Part shown: positions 4,967 to 6,754 of the stretch, piece by piece
How positions within the stretch are numbered: the first letter of the stretch is position 1
Layout of the letters: the number at the start of each line of letters is the position of its first letter
Program-made: the position numbers and the translations under genes
Notes under the pieces: model-generated
Seen by the model: only the letters and a program-made list of their open reading frames with translations
What the model was told of the DNA's origin: nothing
Databases searched by the model: none
Source: Muribaculaceae bacterium
GTDB lineage: Bacteria; Bacteroidota; Bacteroidia; Bacteroidales; Muribaculaceae
Direction of reading: 5' to 3'
DNA: 6,754 bases
Assembly: GCA_016287065.1 (NCBI GenBank)
Contig: JAEEVB010000133.1
Coordinates: 1 to 6,754, forward strand

Positions 4967-6754
4967 CATTTCAGGGGTATGGGATTGACATAGGTGTCTT
5001 CAGGCACCTTGTGGATGAGCAAGCCTTCGTCAACAAGGAAAGAGACTGTGGCAATAATCTCATCTTGAGGGAACGATAAGGTGGTGATGAAGTCGTTGAG
5101 CTGGCGGGGCTTGACTTGAGCCATATATAGCACCCCCTCCTGAACATCTTGAGGATTGTGATCAGATTTCTTTCGCTTCTCAATACACACATCACATCGG
5201 CCACAGTCATCGCTTTGTTCTTCAAAATAGCGCAGTAGCATCTTCTCTCGGCAGGTGGCATTGGTAAGTGCATAATTAATGACAGCATTCACACGCTGCT
5301 CCATGCGGGCTCGCATATCTTCATAAACGGCTTTCGGGAAAAGAAGATAGCGGGGTTCTTCTCGTGATGTGGTATATATAATATAAGGAGTACGCTTGCG
5401 GGGCACATAATGCAGTATGTGTAGCCGATTGAGTTCGATAAGGGCATCGTAAATGTCATTCTCAGTGATACCGAATCGATAGGAAATTACTGCCTCGTTG
5501 ATAAATACATAATCGGCAAATAGTCCTGAATAGGTCCTTAGCAAGGCCTGTAACACTCTGTCGGCATTAGTGTTCTGAGTGTGAAGGTCATAGAGTTCGT
5601 TTTTGTTTACGAGAATCATGACACGCGACTGCGTTTCAATTTCCTCGATGAAATCAATATAACCAGCACGAGTGAGAATCTTCAGCGCATTGTGTGTGGG
5701 AAGTATAGGCAGTTTAAATGTTTGGCAGAAGAGATTGAAATTGAAGTCATACAATTTTTCAAACCCCTCTCCTATTGGCACTTCGAGAAAATTACCCACG
5801 CGCTCATACACCTTCTTGATAAAGTCTTTTTCGGGATAGGCATCGGTTATGTGACGACGGAGCACACCCTGGTCGGAATGAGTAGTAAGGGCAACTGCCC
5901 ACGACTTGTTGCCGTCGCGCCCGGCTCTGCCGGCTTCCTGATAGTACTCTTCGAGCGAGTTGGGCAAATCATAATGGATCACGATTCTAACATCGGGCTT
6001 GTCGATGCCCATGCCAAAGGCATTGGTGGCGACGATGACTCGAATTTCGTCGGATTTCCATTTATTCTGCTTATTTTCTTTGTCTTCTACAATGAGTCCT
6101 GCATGGTAGTAGTCGGCACTGATGCCGTTGCGTACCAGTTCATCGGCAAGCAGCTTTGCACGTTTGCGACTACGCACATACACGATGCCTGAGCCATTCA
6201 CCGACTTGAGAATGTGCACAAGTTGGGCCGTCTTGTCTTCTGAGTAACGAACTACATATGATAGATTGCTACGAGAAAAGCTTTTTCTGAAAACCCTGTA
6301 GCCTGGTGAGAATTCTAGTTTCTTGACAATGTCATCGATGACTTGCCCTGTGGCAGTTGCGGTGAGAGCCAGCACCGGCACATTCTTGAACAGTTTTCTG
6401 ACAGTAGCAATTTTGAGGAAAGAAGGCCTGAAGTCATATCCCCACTGGGATATACAGTGTGCTTCGTCAACTACTATAAGGTTGACCTTCATCTGTTTCA
6501 GATAGGTCAAGAATGATTGAGACGATATTCTCTCGGGAGAAACATAGAGGAACTTGCATTTGCCATATAGGCATTTCTCGATGGTTCTTTTCTGTTCGGT
6601 ATAAGAGAGGCCGGCATGAAGATAGGTGGATTTGATGCGACGGGCAATGAGGTTGTCGACCTGATCTTTCATGAGTGAAATGATGGGTGTGACCACAAGA
6701 GCTAACCCCTCACTCATGAGTGTGGGTACCTGAAAAGTGATGGATTTGCCGCCG
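4966..6754 (-). CDS. recQ: RecQ-family ATP-dependent DNA helicase (N-terminus missing at right edge)
   Basis: This is a superfamily 2, 3'-5' DNA helicase acting in recombination and replication-fork repair. The frame is open to the right edge. The ATG at 6715-6717 is internal, because 12 in-frame codons before it encode GGKSITFQVPTL, the second half of Walker A. About 40-50 residues are probably missing. Counting from that internal Met: motif II DEAH (84-87) with the aromatic loop SQWGYDFRP (90-98), motif III LTATAT (118-123), motif IV GIVYVRSR (177-184), motif V ATNAFGMGIDKPDVR (230-244), and motif VI QEAGRAGRDG (260-269). The RecQ zinc site has C489, C505, C508 and C511. Motif VI and the first zinc cysteine are about 220 residues apart, against about 50 in E. 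coli RecQ; the extra stretch looks like winged-helix modules. Only 72 residues follow the zinc site, so a full RQC domain and HRDC are lacking. It is convergent with lon; its promoter is outside the window. Confidence 0.95.
   Translation of the reverse strand, partial: GGKSITFQVPTLMSEGLALVVTPIISLMKDQVDNLIARRIKSTYLHAGLSYTEQKRTIEKCLYGKCKFLYVSPERISSQSFLTYLKQMKVNLIVVDEAHCISQWGYDFRPSFLKIATVRKLFKNVPVLALTATATGQVIDDIVKKLEFSPGYRVFRKSFSRSNLSYVVRYSEDKTAQLVHILKSVNGSGIVYVRSRKRAKLLADELVRNGISADYYHAGLIVEDKENKQNKWKSDEIRVIVATNAFGMGIDKPDVRIVIHYDLPNSLEEYYQEAGRAGRDGNKSWAVALTTHSDQGVLRRHITDAYPEKDFIKKVYERVGNFLEVPIGEGFEKLYDFNFNLFCQTFKLPILPTHNALKILTRAGYIDFIEEIETQSRVMILVNKNELYDLHTQNTNADRVLQALLRTYSGLFADYVFINEAVISYRFGITENDIYDALIELNRLHILHYVPRKRTPYIIYTTSREEPRYLLFPKAVYEDMRARMEQRVNAVINYALTNATCREKMLLRYFEEQSDDCGRCDVCIEKRKKSDHNPQDVQEGVLYMAQVKPRQLNDFITTLSFPQDEIIATVSFLVDEGLLIHKVPEDTYVNPIPLK

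Noticed and set aside
5581..6192. 203-residue plus-strand frame antisense to recQ
   Set aside because: It is a shadow of the recQ reading frame; the helicase motifs on the minus strand explain the openness.
6715..6717. ATG that could be taken as the recQ start codon
   Set aside because: In-frame codons upstream encode GGKS of Walker A, so the gene continues past the right edge.
6707..6726. Near-palindrome around CACTCATGAGTG in recQ, sharing CCCTCACTCATG with the lon terminator's left arm and loop
   Set aside because: It lies inside conserved recQ coding sequence just after Walker A. The 12-base sharing with the terminator at 4936-4947 is most likely chance.

Overview
The window looks like a chromosomal segment from a member of the Bacteroidetes, most likely order Bacteroidales. 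The grounds are the GroEL, GroES and Lon sequences, AT-rich leaders without a Shine-Dalgarno sequence, and one promoter that fits the Bacteroidetes housekeeping pattern (TTTG, 20 bases, TAnnTTTG). I cannot fix the genus. Gene content is core proteostasis plus one DNA-repair helicase. I see no insertion sequence, CRISPR array, tRNA, rRNA or sign of recent transfer.

Layout, left to right. (1) Bases 1-100, minus strand: the first 33 codons of a secreted-protein gene that runs off the left edge. Its signal peptide is clear and a textbook housekeeping promoter lies at 137-168. (2) Bases 229-260: a strong intrinsic terminator for the groESL transcript, preceded by a second hairpin at 269-294. (3) Bases 315-2244, minus strand: groES then groL, 22 bases apart, a classic chaperonin operon. 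(4) Bases 2245-2427: a 183-base divergent control region. (5) Bases 2428-4908, plus strand: lon, a complete ATP-dependent protease. (6) Bases 4932-4966: the lon terminator, whose T-run touches the recQ stop codon. (7) Bases 4966-6754, minus strand: a RecQ-family helicase lacking its N-terminus at the right edge, with a domain layout unlike E. coli RecQ.

GroEL/GroES refold unfolded proteins and Lon degrades those that cannot be rescued, so divergent transcription from one shared control region makes sense. The most interesting signal is in that region. On the groES side there is a near-perfect sigma-54 (RpoN) type -24/-12 element, 16 bases with one mismatch, placed to give a leader of about 40 bases. 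On the lon side there is a weaker element with the same GG-N10-GC geometry. Three dyads lie between or over them and could bind a bacterial enhancer-binding protein. I saw no CIRCE operator, no sigma-32-like promoter and no good housekeeping promoter for groES. Sigma-54 control of a divergent groESL/lon pair would be an unusual way to run a heat-shock response. It is an inference from sequence only. The rest of the window looks ordinary.
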